The notes below the pieces were generated by a model. It was given only the letters and a program-made list of their open reading frames with translations. It did no database searches and had not been told where the DNA came from. Below, one piece after another: positions 48,673 through 60,434 of a stretch of 64,000 bases of DNA; position 1 is the stretch's first letter; each line of letters opens with the position of its first letter. The position numbers were made by a program, and so were the translations under genes. The DNA is from Theropithecus gelada (Eukaryota > Chordata > Mammalia > Primates > Cercopithecidae): positions 150,952,765 to 151,016,764 of the forward strand of contig NC_037671.1 in the NCBI RefSeq assembly GCF_003255815.1, in the 5' to 3' direction.

Positions 48673-49395
48673 CTAGATTGTTCTTATACAAATACACACA
48701 TGCTTATATCATTCTGATGTTTAAAACCCTTTAAGGTTCCCCATTGTTCATGACCTGTTCCCTCTTACATTATCAAACTTACTTATCTCATTACTTTCAT
48801 TCTAACTCTAAACTTGAGCTACATTGTTCTTGTTTCAATTCCTCAACCTTGCCATGCTTTCTCTTGACTCAGAGACTTTTCACATCCTATTCCATTTACC
48901 TGTGCTGCTCTTAACCCTCTTTTATCTCTGTAGATAAAAGATGTATACCTTCTGCAGAGCTGATTTCGTATATTACTTTTTAAAGACCTTTTTTGTTGAT
49001 TCATCAAACTAGGTTTGATTTCTTACAAGCCTGCTTGGTCTCCTACACCTTGTGTGTGTATCTGTGCATTCCAGTTTTTCTCAGACAGTCCTGATTTACT
49101 CCTATTGTGCAGACATAACTACCAATAGCACCTCTTTTTGATCTTAAAAATGTTGAGGTTTGGATTTCAAATTATGGTTTCCCTACCTGTATATAACCTT
49201 TATTGTGCATACACGATTGCAGTTAAACACTTACTTATATAATTAAATTTTAATTGTCTATCCCATTTCAATTTAGGCTTCATAGGAAAGACCTGTGTCT
49301 GTTTTGTTCACTGAAGCATCTTGATCCTTAGCATCATGCCTAGTGCTTTGCAAGTGCCAAATAAATATGTGTGAAACCTATTAATAAACAAAATA
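48673..49395 (+). mobile_element. L2 fragment, right part with 3' end
   Basis: Starting with the L1's right target-site copy, the L2 3' region resumes: tgtttaaaaccctttaaggttccccattgttcatgacc, then ttcaattcctcaaccttgccatgctttctc, tttacctgtgctgctctt, and the terminal block ccttagcatcatgcctagtgctttgcaagtgccaaataaatatg. This is the standard L2 3' order, heavily mutated. Confidence 0.78.
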
Positions 49396-49411
49396 TGCCC
49401 TGAATTAAATA

Positions 49412-50357
49412 CAGTTCTCCCTTGGTATCCATTAGGAATTAGTTCCAGGACCAAACTCCCAACATACACCAAAATATAAGGATACACAAGTTCCTTATAT
49501 AAGATTACATAGTATTTGCATGTAACCTATATACATCCTCTGATATGCCTTAAATCATCTCCTATAAAATTACTTATACTATCTAATACAATGTAAATTC
49601 TACATGAATAGTTATACTGTGTTGGTTTTCAGTTCTATTACTTTTATTATTTAAATTATTTTATAAGTGTATTTTTTATTTCATCTTTCATTTTAGGTTC
49701 AGGGGATACATGTGCAGATTTGTTACATGGGTATATTGTGTCACACTGAGGTTTGGGGTAGGAATAATACCATAACCGAGATATTAAGCGTAGTACCCAA
49801 TATATAGTTTATCAACCTTTGCCCTCCTTTTCCTCTAACATCTAGTATCCCCCAATGTCTATTGTCCCCATCTCTATGTCCATGTGTAGTCAGTGGTTAG
49901 CTCCCACTTATAAGTGACAACATGCAGTATTTAATTTTCCATTCCTGTGTTAATTTTCTTAGGATAATGGCCTCCAGCTGCATCCATGTTGTTCCAAAGA
50001 ACATGATTTCATTTATTTTTATGGCTGTGCAGTATTCCATTGTGTATTTGTACCATATTTTCTTTCTCCAATTAACTGCTGATGGGCATCTAGGTTGATT
50101 CCATGTCTTTGCTATTGTGAATAATGCTGTGTTGAAGATATGAATGCATATGTCTTTTTGGAAGAACAATTTATTTTTCCTTTGTGTATATACCTAGTAA
50201 TGGGATTGCTGGGTCAAATGGTTGTTCTGTTTTAAGTTCTTTGAGAAATCTTCAAACTTCTTTCCATAGTGGCTGAACAATTTACATTCTCATCAACAGG
50301 GTATATTATTTTGGTTGAATTCATGGATGGGGACCAGGGTATATGGAGGGCCAGCTA
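49412..50357. mobile_element. MER2/Tigger-type DNA transposon split by an L1
   Basis: The left part (49412-49635) has cagttctcccttggtatcc, ggattagttccaggacc-like sequence and ataagattacatagtatttgcatg, as in MER2, a non-autonomous relative of Tigger (pogo-like). The right end (50306-50357) is tttggttgaattcatgg...ggtatatggagggccagcta, the matching terminal inverted repeat. TA dinucleotides flank both ends, the usual pogo/mariner target. Confidence 0.8.
49640..50304 (-). mobile_element. 5'-truncated L1 fragment inside MER2
   Basis: A reverse L1 3'UTR (attttaggttcaggggatacatgtgcag...) leads into the reverse C-terminal end of ORF2 (a 90-codon remnant at 49897-50169, DICIHIFNTALFTIAKTWNQ...). The match stops near 50304 at ctcatcaacagggtat. 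It is of L1PB/old L1PA type and about 0.66 kb. Confidence 0.85.
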
Positions 50358-50640
50358 TATCAAATGACAAATGAGAAACAGCAGTTGAAGGAGACTGTGC
50401 TGGCACAAGGGCAGAGTGGATGGTATGTAGTATTTCACCAGGTATTGACAGAATAATTACAAGTTTTAACTTTGGCTTTAAATAGAAAATCTATTTTAAG
50501 AAGTTGATCTTCGTGCTTATTATTATGGCCATTTTACATCTGTTTTTCTTTTTTATTACTTTAAATATATACAATTTTTATTTGTCATTTATATCTTAAT
50601 AAACCTTTTAAAAACTATTACAATGGTGCTTTTATGAGTT
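50358..50640. other. Unique DNA
   Basis: Nothing was recognised. Confidence 0.5.
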
Positions 50641-52165
50641 TCTCTTTTGATTTTTTAGTGTTGAGTATATAATAGAGATTCAATTTATGTAAAGTTCTTA
50701 AATTTCAGTGAACAGTTCAATGAATTTTGACCTACGTAATCATCAACCTGATCATAAGTTAGAATATTTCAGTCACCTCCAAAGTTTCTTGGTGCCCTTT
50801 CTAGTAAATATCCCTTAGTACTCTTTTCTGATTTTTATTACCATAGGTTAATTTTGCCTATTCTTAAAATTTATAAAAACAGAATCATAAAGTATTACTA
50901 TTTTATCTAGTTTGTTTAGCCACCAAATAATGTTTTTGCATTTAATTCATGTGGTGGTGTATACCAGTTCTTTTCCATTTTAATGCCGATGGACGTTTGG
51001 GTTGCTTCCATTTTGGGGTTCTTAAAGATAGAACTGTTATGAACATTCTTGAACAAGTTATTTTGAAAGATAAATATATTCCTTTCTTTTGGTAATATAT
51101 TTAGGAAGGCAAATGCTTGGATACATCTACGTTTATATTAGAGTGAGTAACAGTTTTTCAAAGTAGTTGTATTATTTTGCACCCCCCGCAGAAATGTATG
51201 AGAATACCAATTACTCCACATCTGCAATAGCAGTCTTCTCAGTTTTAATCATTCTGTTATCTCATCATGGTTTCAATTTACATTTCCCTGATAGATAATG
51301 TTGTTGAGCACCTTTTCTTATTATTGGTTATTCATGTATCTTCTTTTGTGAGTTCTCTATTCAAGTTATCTGCCCATTTTTAAATTTATATTGTCTTTGA
51401 AAAATTTTACTTGTAGGATTTATTATTTTACACTTGGGATATCAGTCCTTTATCAGATATACATCTGTGTTTCTTGCTGTTGTTGTTAACTCAGTGAAGT
51501 GACATCAAATTTTTGGTATTTATCCTGTGTGTTGTTCTCTTAGCTACCTGAATCTGTATCTTGGTGTCTACAATTACATTTGAAACTTTCTCAGACATTA
51601 TCTCTTCAAATATTCTTCATGTTTTATTTTGTTTCTTCTGGAGTTTTGGTTATATATTTATTAAACTATTATTGTAATGCAAATATTGGATGTTTTGTTG
51701 TTATTTTATGTGCTTTTTTCCTCTTTAGGTTTTCACTTTAAGTAATTTCTGTTGAGCTATGTATGAGTTTACTGATTGATTCCTCACTGATGTCACATCT
51801 ACTGAGGATCCCACTGTAGGTACTCTTAATCTCTCTTATTACGTTTCTCATTTCTAGCATTTTCAATTGATTATTTCTAATAGTTTTTAATTCTCTAAAT
51901 CAGAAATTCTTGATGTGAATATCTGATATTGTCCAACTTTTTCTCTAAAATCTTTAGCATATTATTTTAGCATATTATTTTCAGTTATTTTAAATTCTCT
52001 GTCTTGTAGTTTGAAACATCTGGGTTACATCCAAGTCTGGTTTTGTTGATTGCTTTGTCTCTTTACATCCTGTCGTTTTTCTCTTACTTTTTTTTTGTCC
52101 CTAAATTTTTGTCTGATAGTCAGAATCTTGTGTAAGAATAACTTAAGTAAGGTTATCTATGCTTG

Positions 52166-53852
52166 TTCAGTTCCCACCTATGAGTGAGAACATGCGGTGT
52201 TTGGTTTTCTGTTCTTGTGATAGTTTGCTAAGAATCATGGTTTCCAGCTGCATCCATGTCCCTACAAAGGACACAAACTCATCCTTTTTTATGGCTGCAT
52301 AGTATTCCATGGTGTATATGTGCCACATTTTCTTAATCCAGTCTGTCACTGATGGACATTTGGGTTGATTCCAAGTCTTTGCTATTGTGAATAGTGCCGC
52401 AATAAACATACATGTGCATGTGTCTTTATAGCAGCATGATTTATAATCCTTTGGGTATATACCCAGTAATGGGATGGCTGGGTCATATGGTACATCTAGT
52501 TCTAGATCCTTGAGGAATCGCCATGCTGTTTTCCATAATGGTTGAACTAGTTTACAATCCCACCAACAGTGTAAAAGTGTTCCTATTTCTCCACATCCTC
52601 TCCAGCACCTGTTGTTTCCTGACTTTTTAATGATCGCCATTCTAAGTGGTGTGAGATGGTATCTCATTGTGGTTTTGATTTGCATTTCTCTGATGGCCAG
52701 TGATGATGAGCATTTTTTCATGTGTCTGTTGGCTGTATGAATGTCTTCTTTTGAGAAATGTCTGTTCATTTCCTTTGCCCACTTTTTAATGGGGTTGTTT
52801 GTTTTTTTCTTATAAATTTGTTTGAGTTCTTTGTAGGTTCTGGATATTAGCCCTTTGTCAGATGAGTAGATTGCAAAAATTTTCTCGCATTCTGTAGGTT
52901 GCCTGTTCACTCTGACGGTAGTTTCTTTTGCTGTGCAGAAGCTCTTTAGTTTAATTAGATCCCATTTGTCAATTTTGGCTTTTGTTGCTGTTGCTTTTGG
53001 TGTTTTAGACATGAAGTCTTTGCCCATGCCTATGTCCTGAATGGTACTACCTAGGTTTTCCTGTAGGGTTTTTATGGTATTAGGTTTAACATTTAAGTCT
53101 CTAATCCATCTTGAATTAATTTTCATATAAGGAGTAAGGAAAGGATCCAGTTTCAGCTTTCTACTTATGGCTAGCCAATTTTCCCAGCACCATTTATTAA
53201 ATAGGGAATCCTTTCCCCATTTCTTGTTTCTCTCAGGTTTGTCAAAGATCAGATGGCTGTAGAAGTGTGGTATTATTTCTGAGGACTCTGTTCTGTTCCA
53301 TTGGTCTATATCTCTGTTTTGGTACCAGTACCATGCTGTTTTGGTTACTGTAGCCTTGTAGTATAGTTTGAAGTCTGGTAGTGTGATGCCTCCAGCTTTG
53401 TTCTTTTGACTTAGGATTGTCTTGGAGATGCGGGCTCTTTTTTGGTTCCATATGAACTTTAAAGTAGTTTTTTCCAATTCTGTGAAGAAACTCATTGGTA
53501 GCTTGATGGGGATGGCATTGAATCTATACATAACCTTGGGCAGTATGGCCATGAGATCACTTGGACTCGGGAAGGGGGACATCACACACCGGCGCCTATC
53601 ATGGGGAGGGGGAAGGGGGGAGGGATTGCATTGGGAGTTATACCTGATGTAAATGACGAGTTGATGGGTGCTGACGAGTTGATGGGTGCAGCACAGCAAC
53701 ATGGCACAAGTATACATATGTAACAAACCTGCACGTTATGCACATGTACCCTAGAACTTAAAGTATAATAATAATTAAAAAAAAAAAAAGATTAAATGCT
53801 ACATGTCTGAAGAACTAAAACTTAATTAAAATATTCTCAAAGAAAAAAAAAA
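52166..53852 (+). mobile_element. 5'-inverted L1PA with a short 3' transduction
   Basis: An exact 14-bp duplication gttatctatgcttg (52152-52165 and 53853-53866) frames the insert. 52166-53550 is antisense: the ORF2 C-terminal third and the start of the 3'UTR. At 53550/53551 it flips and 53551-53776 is sense 3'UTR (atgagatcacttggactcgg...). The antisense part ends in L1 at GGTGGGAACTGAA and the sense part starts within a few bases, at ATGAGATCAC, so this is a clean twin-priming event. After the first poly-A (53777-53789) come ~51 nt of non-L1 DNA (53790-53840) with ATTAAA at 53825-53830, then a second poly-A (53841-53852). Confidence 0.93.
52167..53550 (-). pseudogene. L1 ORF2 C-terminal third, uninterrupted 461 codons
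   Basis: A 519-codon open frame (52167-53726) is a chimera. Its first 58 codons come from antisense 3'UTR beyond the inversion junction. From Met59 (MAILPKVMYRFNAIP) to the normal ORF2 end (SLIGGN, stop at 52167) it is ORF2p residues of the C-terminal third, without a stop or frameshift. It keeps the cysteine-rich motif C-W-R-G-C...H-C-W-W-D-C (C-x3-C-x7-H-x4-C). It lacks endonuclease and RT, so it has no known enzymatic role. The intact frame over 461 codons fits a comparatively young insertion. Translation is not implied. Confidence 0.85.
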
Positions 53853-54929
53853 GTTATCTATGCTTGAAAATTGGGGGAGGAAAAGGGTGTTGAATCAATT
53901 TAGTCAGCAATTGAGCTTGGTTTAGGTTTTGTTATTGCTGCAGTCCAGATTCCTCTAGCATTATTTTTAGAGTGCAGGCTGGTTTGCCAGAAGGTTTTTC
54001 AATATCTGTGCCACCTCAACTTTAGGTTTTTCCTTTGTACTTGGGCTTCAAAGAGGGTGTCTCTCTTGCCTCCTCATGCTTCTACTTGCTACTTTATGCT
54101 TGCTAGCCTGGTGAAGTGGGTGTGGTTGGTGGATGGGATTGTCCTGTTTTTCTGTTTTAGCCAGTCTTAGGTAGGGGGCAATGATACTGAGTCTTAGGAG
54201 TGTATCCTAAGTGATTCTTCCCCTCCCCTCATCTTCGGGGATTTCTAATGATATTTCCCACAGGAGCAGAGGAATTGTTTTTTCCCTTGCCTTGCTCTGT
54301 TGGATTTTTTAAACTTGTGCCTTGAGGGTGACAGAGTTTGTTGCCCTTCTGTCAGTGGCTTAAGGCTTTTGTTCCATATGTGAGATAACGGAGATGGATT
54401 TGGGGTTGGGCATTTGGGTTTTTCCTGTAGCAGATGCTGAATCCGTCGCCAAGCCCTGTACCACAAAGGAAGTCTTCTCTTTCTCCCTCACTATGTCCTG
54501 TTTTTCTGGTGAAAACCTAATAAGTTCTGTGGAGAAGAGCCTGAGAGTTAGAGTGGATTCCTCTTATGTCTGGGTCTCCCAGGTGTTCTATACTATCAGC
54601 TGGTCCCCACTTTACTCTTAGAAATTCATTAAAAAATTTATCGTAATTATTGTTAGCATTTCGTATGCATCCCATGTTAACCCTCAGTAAGCAAGTGCCC
54701 TCGTCGCAGCCTCTCATTGGCAGCACCTATTTTCTTTTCAGGTTAGTTGATTGCCCTGGAACCTGGACTCCATGATAGGTTTAAGTTAGTTTAAGATTTT
54801 ACAGATATCTCAGTTTTTAAATGTTGTTTTGATATTGTAAGTTTTGTACTTCCTATGCAGAAGCCAAAATCTGACACCTATTTTTAACAGGAAAATTGAG
54901 CAATTATTTCAACAAATATTCCCATCTAG

Positions 54930-55085
54930 ATTACCCTCTCTTCCCTTTATTTTCTTTGTTCTTTCTTTTCATTTCCCCTTTTATTTCCTCTTTTTCTCTC
55001 CCCTTCCTCCATTCTTCTCCATTCTCTCTCCTCCCTTCCTTCCTCTCCCCTTTCTTCTTCTTCCTTCCTTTCTTCCTTCTTTCAC
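54930..55085. repeat. Polypyrimidine (CT-rich) tract
   Basis: About 155 bp almost entirely C and T with many ttcc, cttcc and tctcc units, just before an old L1 3' end. Apparent frames here (54844-55170, 54896-55096) are Phe/Pro/Ser-rich low-complexity artefacts. Confidence 0.9.
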
Positions 55086-55537
55086 AGATTTATTGAGATA
55101 TAATTCACATACCATAAAATTTTCACATTATTGTACAATAATCACTACCATCAATTTTAGAATATCTTAATCACAGCAAAATAAACCCCTTACCCATTAG
55201 CAGTCACTCTCTATTTTCTTCCACCCAGCCGCCCACCCACTTATCTACAGACATAGGCAACAATCTAGTTTCTTTTTCTATGGATTTGCCTGTCCTAGAC
55301 ATTTTATACAAATTGGATCATTTGATGTATAGTCCTTTGTGACTGCTTTATTTAGCATAATGTTGGCAAGGTTCGTGCATAACGTAGGGTATATCAACAC
55401 TTCATTCTTTTTAATACTGAATAATATTCTATTGTATGGATATACCACATTTTATTTATCATTTGTCAGTTGATGAACGTTTATTTCCTCTTTTTGACTA
55501 TTATTAATAATGCTGCTATGAATATTCATGTACAAAA
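55086..55537 (-). mobile_element. Old L1M-type 3'-end fragment
   Basis: agatttattgagatataattcacataccataaaattttcac begins a typical reverse L1M 3'UTR; it continues through cactctctattttcttccaccc, cctagacattttatac, aatggatcatttg-like and gaataatattctattgtatggatataccacat. It stops abruptly at the Tigger1 boundary. Confidence 0.75.
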
Positions 55538-57058
55538 CAGGCTCACCTTATTTTATTGTGCTTCATTTTATCATGTATCACAGATATTGCATTGTTTTAA
55601 ATTAAAGGTTTGTGGCAACCCTGTGTGGAGCAAGTCTATCAATGCCATTTTTTCAAGAGCGTGTGCTTATTTCATGTCTCTGTGTCACATTTTGATAATT
55701 CTTGCAGTATTTCATGCACAATATTATTATGTCTTTTATGATGATCTGTAATCAGAAATCTTTGTTGTTATCATAATTGTTTTGGGACACCACAAATTAT
55801 GTCCATACAAGATGGCAAATTTAATAAATACGTTCTGACTGCTACATCAATCAACTTAGTGTTTCCCCATTTCTTTCTCTCTCCTTGGGCCTCCTTATTC
55901 TCTGAGACATAACAATATTGAAATTAGGCCAATTAATACCTTTACAATGGGCTGTAAGTATTTAAGGAAAAGAGAAGTTGCATATCTCTTACTTTAAATC
56001 AAAAGCTAAAAATGATTAAGCTTAGTGAGGAAGGCATGTTGAAAGCTGAGATAAACTGAAAGCTAGGCCTCTTGCACTAAATAGCCAAATTATGAATGCA
56101 AAGGAAAAGTTCTTGAAGGAAATTAAAAAGTTCAAGGAAGCAAAACAGCCATATTGCTGATATACAGAAAATTTTAGTGGTCTGAATAGATAAAAGCAGC
56201 CACAACATTCTCTTAAGCTAAAGCCCAATCCAGAGCAAGGCTATAACTCTCTTCAATTCAGTGAAGTCAGAGAGGTAAAGAAGCTGTAGAGGAAAAGTTT
56301 GAAGACTAGCATAGGTTGATTCGTGAGGTTTAAGGAAATAAGACATCTCTGTAACATCAAAGAACAAGATAAAACAGTAAGTGTTGATATAGAAGCTGAA
56401 GTACAAGATGAAACTGTAAGTGCTGATAGAGAAGCTGAAGCAAATTATCCTGAAATCTAGCCAAGATAAGTGATGAAGGTTGTTACACTAAACAAAACAT
56501 TTTCAATGTAGATGAAATAGATTCACATTGGAAGAAGATGCCATGTAGGACTTTCATAGCTAGAGAGGAGAAGATAAGGCCTGACTTCAAGGACGGACTA
56601 ACTCTTCTGTTAGAGGCTAATACAGCTGGTGACTTTAAATGGAATCCAAGGCTCATTTACAGTTCCAAAAATCCTACGGCCCTTAAGAGCTATGCTACAT
56701 CTACTCTGGCTGTGCTGTTATAAATGGAACAACAAAGCCTGGATGATGACACATCTGTTGACAGTACGGTTTACTGAGTATTTTAAGCCCAGTGTTGAGA
56801 CCTACTGCACAGAAAAGATTCCTTTCAAAATCTTATTGCTCCCTGACAATTTACCTGGTCATCCAAGAGCTCTGATAGAGATATAAAAGATTAATGTTGT
56901 TTACATACCTGCTAACACAATATCCATTCTGCAGCCCATGGATCAAGGAGTAATTTTGGCTTTCATATGTTATTATTTAAGACAAACTGAATAAGGCTAG
57001 CGTTGACATAGTAATTCTTCTAATGGATCTGAGTAAATCTTTGAAAATCTTCTGGGAA
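55538..57058 (+). mobile_element. Tigger1 DNA transposon, 3'-truncated
   Basis: The left terminal inverted repeat caggctcaccttattttattgtgcttcat (from 55538) is the Tigger1/pogo end. The Tigger1 5' region and most of the transposase-coding sequence follow, including attaggccaattaatacc and aaaagctaaaaatgattaagcttagtgagg. The match ends near 57058 (gaaaatcttctgggaag), so roughly the last 900 nt of the ~2.4-kb consensus, including the right inverted repeat, are missing, replaced by L1. Left edge abuts an old L1 fragment; a clean TA duplication cannot be shown. Confidence 0.92.
55960..57058 (+). pseudogene. Tigger1 transposase remnant (pogo-like, DDE)
   Basis: Translated pieces of the pogo-type transposase are visible. 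The helix-turn-helix DNA-binding region lies near 55990-56100 (nucleotide match only, frame broken). Then come MPCRTFIAREEKIRP...KDGLTLLLEAN (56538-56723) and a downstream frame (56629-56886) ending LLLPDNLPGHPRALIEI, the core block with the second acidic residue (D in DNxPGHP). Frameshifts split the two pieces, and the last catalytic region lies beyond the truncation. Tigger transposases are the ancestors of human TIGD/JRK/CENP-B-like proteins; this copy is dead. Confidence 0.85.
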
Positions 57059-59077
57059 GAAATTTTCCATTCATCTGTTAATGGACACTTAGATTGATTC
57101 CATACCTGGCTGCTGTGAACAGTGCTGCAGTGAACACAGGAGTGCAGATAACTCTTCAACATACTGATTTTCTTTCTTTCTTTTGGATATATAAACAGTA
57201 GTGAGAGTGCTCAAACATATGATAGTTCTATTTGTAGTTTTTTGAGGAACCTCCATACTTTTTTCCTAATGGATGTAATAACTTAACATTTCCACCAACA
57301 GTGTATAAGAATCCCAGAAGAAGACTGTATGCTCACCAAAAGCTTTTTTTGTCTTTTTGTTAATAGCCATTCTAACTGCAGTGAGGTGATATTGTGTTTG
57401 TGATTTGCATTTCCTTGCTTAGTGATGTAAAGCATTTTTTGTATACCTATTGGCCATTTGTATGTTTTCTTTGAGAGCTGTATAGTCAGCTCATTGGTGC
57501 ATTTTTAAAAGCATTTGGGTTTTTTTTGTTGTTGTTATTGTTACTGAGTTGTATTTCTTGTTTGAATTTTAATCTTTTCTTGGATAAATACGTTGCCAAT
57601 ATTTCCTCCTATTCTGCAGGTTGTCTTTTCACTCTGTTGACTGTTTCCTTTGCTGTGCAGAAACTTCTTAGTTTGATATAGTCTCATTTATCTATATTTG
57701 TTTTTGTTGTCTGTGCTTATGGTGTCGAATAAGACTGGTGTCCTGTTGTCTTCAAGTAGATTTATAGTTTTAAGTCTTACAATTAAGACTGTATTCAATT
57801 TTGGTTGAGTTTTGTATATTGTGAAAGATTGAAGTCTAGTTTTTTCTTCTACCTATAAATATCCAGTTTTCCCAGCACCATTTTTTAAAAAGACTATCCC
57901 TTTCTCAATATATTAATATGTTCTTGTCACCTTTCTCAAAATTAAGTTGGTTGTAGATACATGGATTTATTTCTGGGTTCTGTATTCTGTTTTATTGGCC
58001 TATGTTTCTGTTTCCATGCCAGTACCTTGCTGTTTTGGTTGCTATAGTTTTGTGGTATATTTTGAAGACAGTAGTGTGATGCCTCCAGCTTTGTTCTTTA
58101 CCTCAGAATTGCTTTGGCTGTTTGAGGCCTTTTTTACTTCCACACAAATTTATGGATTTTTTTTTTGTTTTCATGACAAGTGACATTGATATTTTGATAG
58201 AGATTGCATTAAATCTGTTTATTGCTTTTGGTAGTATAATCATTAGAAAAAAAAATTTGTAATATGTGAACATTGGCTGTCTTTTCATTTTTTGTGTGTC
58301 TGCTTCAGTTTCTTTAATTGGTGTTTTACAGTTTTCATTATAGAGAATTTTCATCTCCTTAATTGTCTGTTACTAAGTTATTTTTTAGCTGTTTTAAATG
58401 GGATGGTTTCTTGATTTCTTTTTCTCCTAGTTCATTATTTGTGTATAGAAATGCTACTGATTTTTGTACATTGATTTTTATATCTTGGAACTTTGTTGAT
58501 TTTGCTTATCAATTCTAAGATATTTTTGTGGGAGGTCTTTAGGCTTTTCCATATATAAGATTATACCATTTGCAGTCAGGGACAACTTGACTTCCTATTT
58601 CTCTGGTTAGGACTTTCAGTATTATGTTGAATAAGAGTAGTGAAAGTGAGCATCCTTGTCTGGTTCTAGTTCCTAGAGGAAAAGCTTTCAACATTTTCTT
58701 ATTCAGCGTAACGTTAGCTGTGGGTTTGTCATACATGTCCTTAATTGCATTGAAGTACATTCTTTCTATATATAACTTGTTGAATGTTTTTATTATGATG
58801 AGATGTTTAATTTTCTCAAATGTTTTTTGTGTCTATTGAGAGGATTATATCGCTTTTTTTCTTTGTTCTGTTGATGTGATATATCACATTTATTGTTTGT
58901 AAATGTTAAACCATCCCTGCTCCCTGAGATAAGTCCCACTTGATTATGGTGTATAAACTTATTGATATGTTGTTGAATTTCATACTATTATTTTATTGAG
59001 TTTTTTTGATCTATGTTCATCAAGGATATTGAACTGTATTTTTTTCTTTCATGCGTGTATGTGCTTTCTTTTTCTTT

Positions 59078-59105
59078 CTTTCTTTCTTTCTTTTTTTTTT
59101 TTTTC
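59078..59105. repeat. (CTTT)n tract
   Basis: Short tetranucleotide repeat and T-run inside L1 ORF2 sequence. Confidence 0.85.
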
Positions 59106-59230
59106 TAATTTGGTTTTGGTATCAGAGTAATGCTTGTGTCATAGAAAGAGACTGAAAAAATTTCCTTCACCTCAATTTTCAAAAATAGTTTGAAAAGAAT
59201 GGGTGTTGGTTCTCTTTTAAAAGTTTGATA

Positions 59231-59529
59231 GGCCAGGTGCAGTGGCTTATGCCTGTAATCCCATCACTTTGGGAGGCTGAGGCGGGCAGATCATAAGGTC
59301 AGGAGTTCGAGACCTGCCTGGCCAATATGGTGAAACCCCATCTTTACTAAAAATGCAAAAATTAGACAGGCGTGGTGGTGGGTGCCTGTAATTCCAGCTA
59401 CTTGGGAGGCTGAGGCAGGAAAATTGCTTGAACCCAGGAGGTGGAGGTTGCAGTGAGCCAAGATTGCACCCCTACACTACACTCCAGCCTTGGTGACATA
59501 GCAAATCTCTATCTTGAAAAAAAAAAAGA
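59231..59529 (+). mobile_element. AluS-type element
   Basis: Plus-strand Alu from ggccaggtgcagtggcttat to an A-rich tail (59518-59529). Target-site duplication aaaagtttgatag (59219-59231 and 59530-59542). Confidence 0.93.
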
Positions 59530-60434
59530 AAAAGTTTGATAGAATTCAGCAATGAAACCATTCAGTCCTGGGCTTTCCTTTGCTAGGAGTCTTTTTTTCA
59601 ACTTTAAGTTCCAGGGTACATGTGCAGGATGTACAGGGTTATTACATAGGTAAATGTTTGCCATTGTGGTTTGCTGTACAGATCAACTCCCATCACCTAG
59701 GTATTAAACCCAGCATCCATTAGCTGTTCTTTCTGATGCTATACTCACCACCTCCCCAACAGGTCCCAGTGTGTCTTGTTCCCCACTATGTATTCATGTT
59801 TTCTCGTTGGTCATCTCTCACTTATAAGTGATAACAAAGTGGTGTATAGTTTTCTGTTTCTTCATAAGTTTGCTGAGGATAATGGCTTCCAGCTCCATCC
59901 ATGCCCCTGCAAAGGACATGATCTAGTTCCTTTTTATGGCTGCATAGTATTCTATGGTGTATATGTACCACATTTTCTTCATCCAGTCTATTTTTGATGG
60001 GCATTTGGATTGATTTCATGTCTTTGCTATTATGAATAGTGCTGCAATGAACATATGTGTGCATGTATCTTTATAATAGAATTATTTATTTTCCCTTGGG
60101 TATATGCTCAGTAATGGGATGGCTGGGTCAAATGGTATTTCTACTTCTAGATCTTTGAGGAATTACCACACTGTCTTCCAAAATGGTTTAATTAATTTAC
60201 ATACTCCCACCAATAGTGTAAAAGCATTCCTTTTTCTCCGCAACCTTGCCAGCATCTGTTGTTTCTTGACTTTTTAATAATTGCCATTCTGACTGCCGTG
60301 AGATAGTATCTCTTTGTGGTTTTGATTTGCATTTCCTTAATGATCAGTGATGATGAGCTTTTTTCATGTTTTTGGTTGCATGAATGTCTTTTGAGAAGTG
60401 TCTGTTCATGTCCTTTGCCCACTTTTTAATGAGG

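Larger units (their letters stand above)
50641..54620 (-). mobile_element. Very old L1 (L1M/L1ME-like) remnants
   Basis: 50641-51510 follows the reverse 3'UTR/ORF2-end order of old L1M elements (gttcaatgaattttgacctacgtaatcatcaacctgatc, taatgccgatggacgtttgggttgcttcc, ggcaaatgcttggataca, tctgcccatttttaaat, gatatcagtcctttatcagat). 51511-52165 and 53853-54620 are probably antisense ORF1/5'UTR of a similar-age element, at low confidence. A young L1PA (52166-53852) interrupts it. No ORF survives. Confidence 0.5.

Noticed and set aside
54844..55170. 108-codon Phe/Pro-rich frame resembling a membrane protein
   Set aside because: Translation of a polypyrimidine tract; an artefact of base composition.
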